This document shows, in pieces, positions 63,263 to 64,000 of a stretch of 64,000 bases of DNA. The DNA comes from Adiantum capillus-veneris. Its lineage: Eukaryota > Streptophyta > Polypodiopsida > Polypodiales > Pteridaceae. The stretch lies in assembly GCA_014529385.2 (NCBI GenBank), contig CM043951.1, forward strand, positions 110,028,469 through 110,092,468. The letters run 5' to 3'. How positions within the stretch are numbered: position 1 is the stretch's first letter; every line of letters begins with the position of its first letter. The position numbers and the translations under genes were made by a program. Below the pieces are notes generated by a model. That model saw only the letters and a program-made list of their open reading frames with translations. It ran no database searches and was not told where the DNA came from.

Positions 63263-64000
63263 TCACAAATCATCTCCATCTTCAAAAACTACAACCATAT
63301 CATCTACTTCGTCCATATCTTAGCATTCTGAAACTATCTCCCATTCCATATCATCTTCATCATCAACTTCTGCAAAAATAGCTTCATGCGTTTGGAAGAC
63401 TCCATATTGCTTTTGAGCGGCTCTAGTTGCAATGTTTTGAGGCTTATAAATAAGTCTCATATTGCAAAAAACATACACCAAATCAATACTCTAACTACAA
63501 TGTGTTGCAACTCCACTTTCTCTCCACCATACTCCTTCCACCATAAAGGTGCACTTGTTTTGCCAATGGCATCTATATGCCACGGATCCTGAAACATACC
63601 AGTTCTGTTGGCATAATCTACTCGCTGATGAAAAGCTGTTTTTCCATCTTCGTGCCCTAAGAGTTGGGAGCACACTGTTTTGAAGTCGGACATAACTTCT
63701 TTGTTGGCATATTGTTGATGCATTTGAAACTTAGGATCCGATACAAAAGCCGCACCATGCAATGGCGTATGCAACTGCACCCAACGCTTGTTAACAATTG
63801 TAATCATGGTAGCTTTATCCTTTGCACCAAAACTGACATTTTCTCTTAGCTTGCGTATAGCCTCTAACATATACCAGTAGACCCGACCAAAAATAAAAGA
63901 ATCTGTTTAAATTGCTCTCAAAAGATCTACAAATGGCTTAGACACAGTTACTATTCTTTCTACATTACGCCAAAAGACTGGCGAGTTTACTATTTGTGCA
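63263..64000 (-). pseudogene. hAT transposase, copy 2 (C-terminal part, enters from right edge)
   Basis: From 64000: VNSPVFWRNVERIVTVSKPF, a stop, FGRVYWYMLEAIRKL, ITIVNKRWVQLHTPLHGAAF, DPWHIDAIGKTSAPLWWKEYG, VELQHIVVRVL, then a deletion that removes most of the dimerisation region. It resumes with VFCNMRLIYKPQNIATRAAQ and ends DEVDDMVVVFEDGDDL, TGA 63263-63265. Closely related to copy 1 (VFCNMRWLHAPTNIAMR and EVDDMVLVFDCDDIA there). Confidence 0.9.

Larger units (their letters stand above)
59140..64000 (+). mobile_element. hAT-type transposon, copy 2, with kinase-like gene and ORF2
   Basis: From the left: terminal-like sequence with GTATAAAACGTCA (59153-59165), hairpin arrays, two foldbacks, a TC microsatellite, a kinase-like pseudogene (+), ORF2 (+), then a hAT transposase on the minus strand entering from the right edge. 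Copy 1 shares the terminal sequence, the hairpin type, the transposase and the convergent ORF2. The left border falls within A' RNase H. Confidence 0.7.

Noticed and set aside
1-64000. CRISPR array, tRNA, rRNA or prokaryotic operon
   Set aside because: No spaced identical repeats of that kind, and no tRNA or rRNA signature was seen on either strand. The content is plant transposable elements.

Overview
The window is a nuclear segment of a land plant whose genome is dominated by transposable elements. There is no ordinary host gene, rRNA or tRNA that I can support. What codes, or once coded, is almost entirely Ty3-type LTR-retrotransposon gag/pol, hAT transposase and small element-borne proteins, nearly all broken by stops and frameshifts. 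The chromodomain integrase, the iMet-type and TGGCGCC-type primer sites and the hAT/DUF659 transposases point to a plant. I cannot tell the lineage from sequence alone; a fern or another large-genome non-flowering plant is only a guess.

Layout, left to right. 1-~7060: 5' half of a minus-strand Ty3 element P (LTR, primer site, 1.6-kb leader with three palindromes, long gag, protease). 7098-~10490: element G (+), a decayed coiled-coil protein followed directly by a polypurine tract and LTR. 10490-12205: minus-strand pol remnant M, broken off inside RT by a 0.5-kb GA/TA/G microsatellite. 14270-16470: plus-strand gag-protease-RT remnant R. 16480-18160: non-coding DNA with four palindromes. 18860-21456 and 29131-29330: element S, with 1.9-kb LTRs and an internal region of only ~118 bp. 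S is split by element T (21457-28991), which has intact-looking 1.4-kb LTRs but only gag and protease. T gag is in turn split by a 1.3-kb TTAA-flanked DNA transposon (24697-26018). 30852-34840: element Q (+), a relative of P by its gag module. 35139-38811: inverted S copies with a chromodomain-integrase tail. 38812-~42570: hAT transposon copy 1. 43386-43813: two tandem copies of an unidentified conserved peptide. 43814-46436 and 58443-59130: Ty3 element A' (minus), split by a 12-kb chromovirus K (46437-58436) with 3.3/3.6-kb LTRs. 59140-64000: hAT transposon copy 2, which truncates A'.

The most unusual system is the hAT transposon. In both copies the transposase gene converges on a second gene (ORF2) on the opposite strand, and the better-preserved copy also has a protein-kinase-like gene beyond ORF2. 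Both copies have arrays of short hairpins near their ends and a shared GTATAAAAC-type terminal sequence. I read this as one large DNA transposon carrying accessory genes. Other points of interest are a four-copy peptide family with clear synonymous divergence, a repeated module in the N-terminal gag of P and Q, and a possible LTR-to-gag splice in K.

The nesting gives a relative timeline: A' is older than K and hAT copy 2; S is older than T; T is older than the TTAA element; hAT copy 1 is older than the 222-bp LTR inside it.
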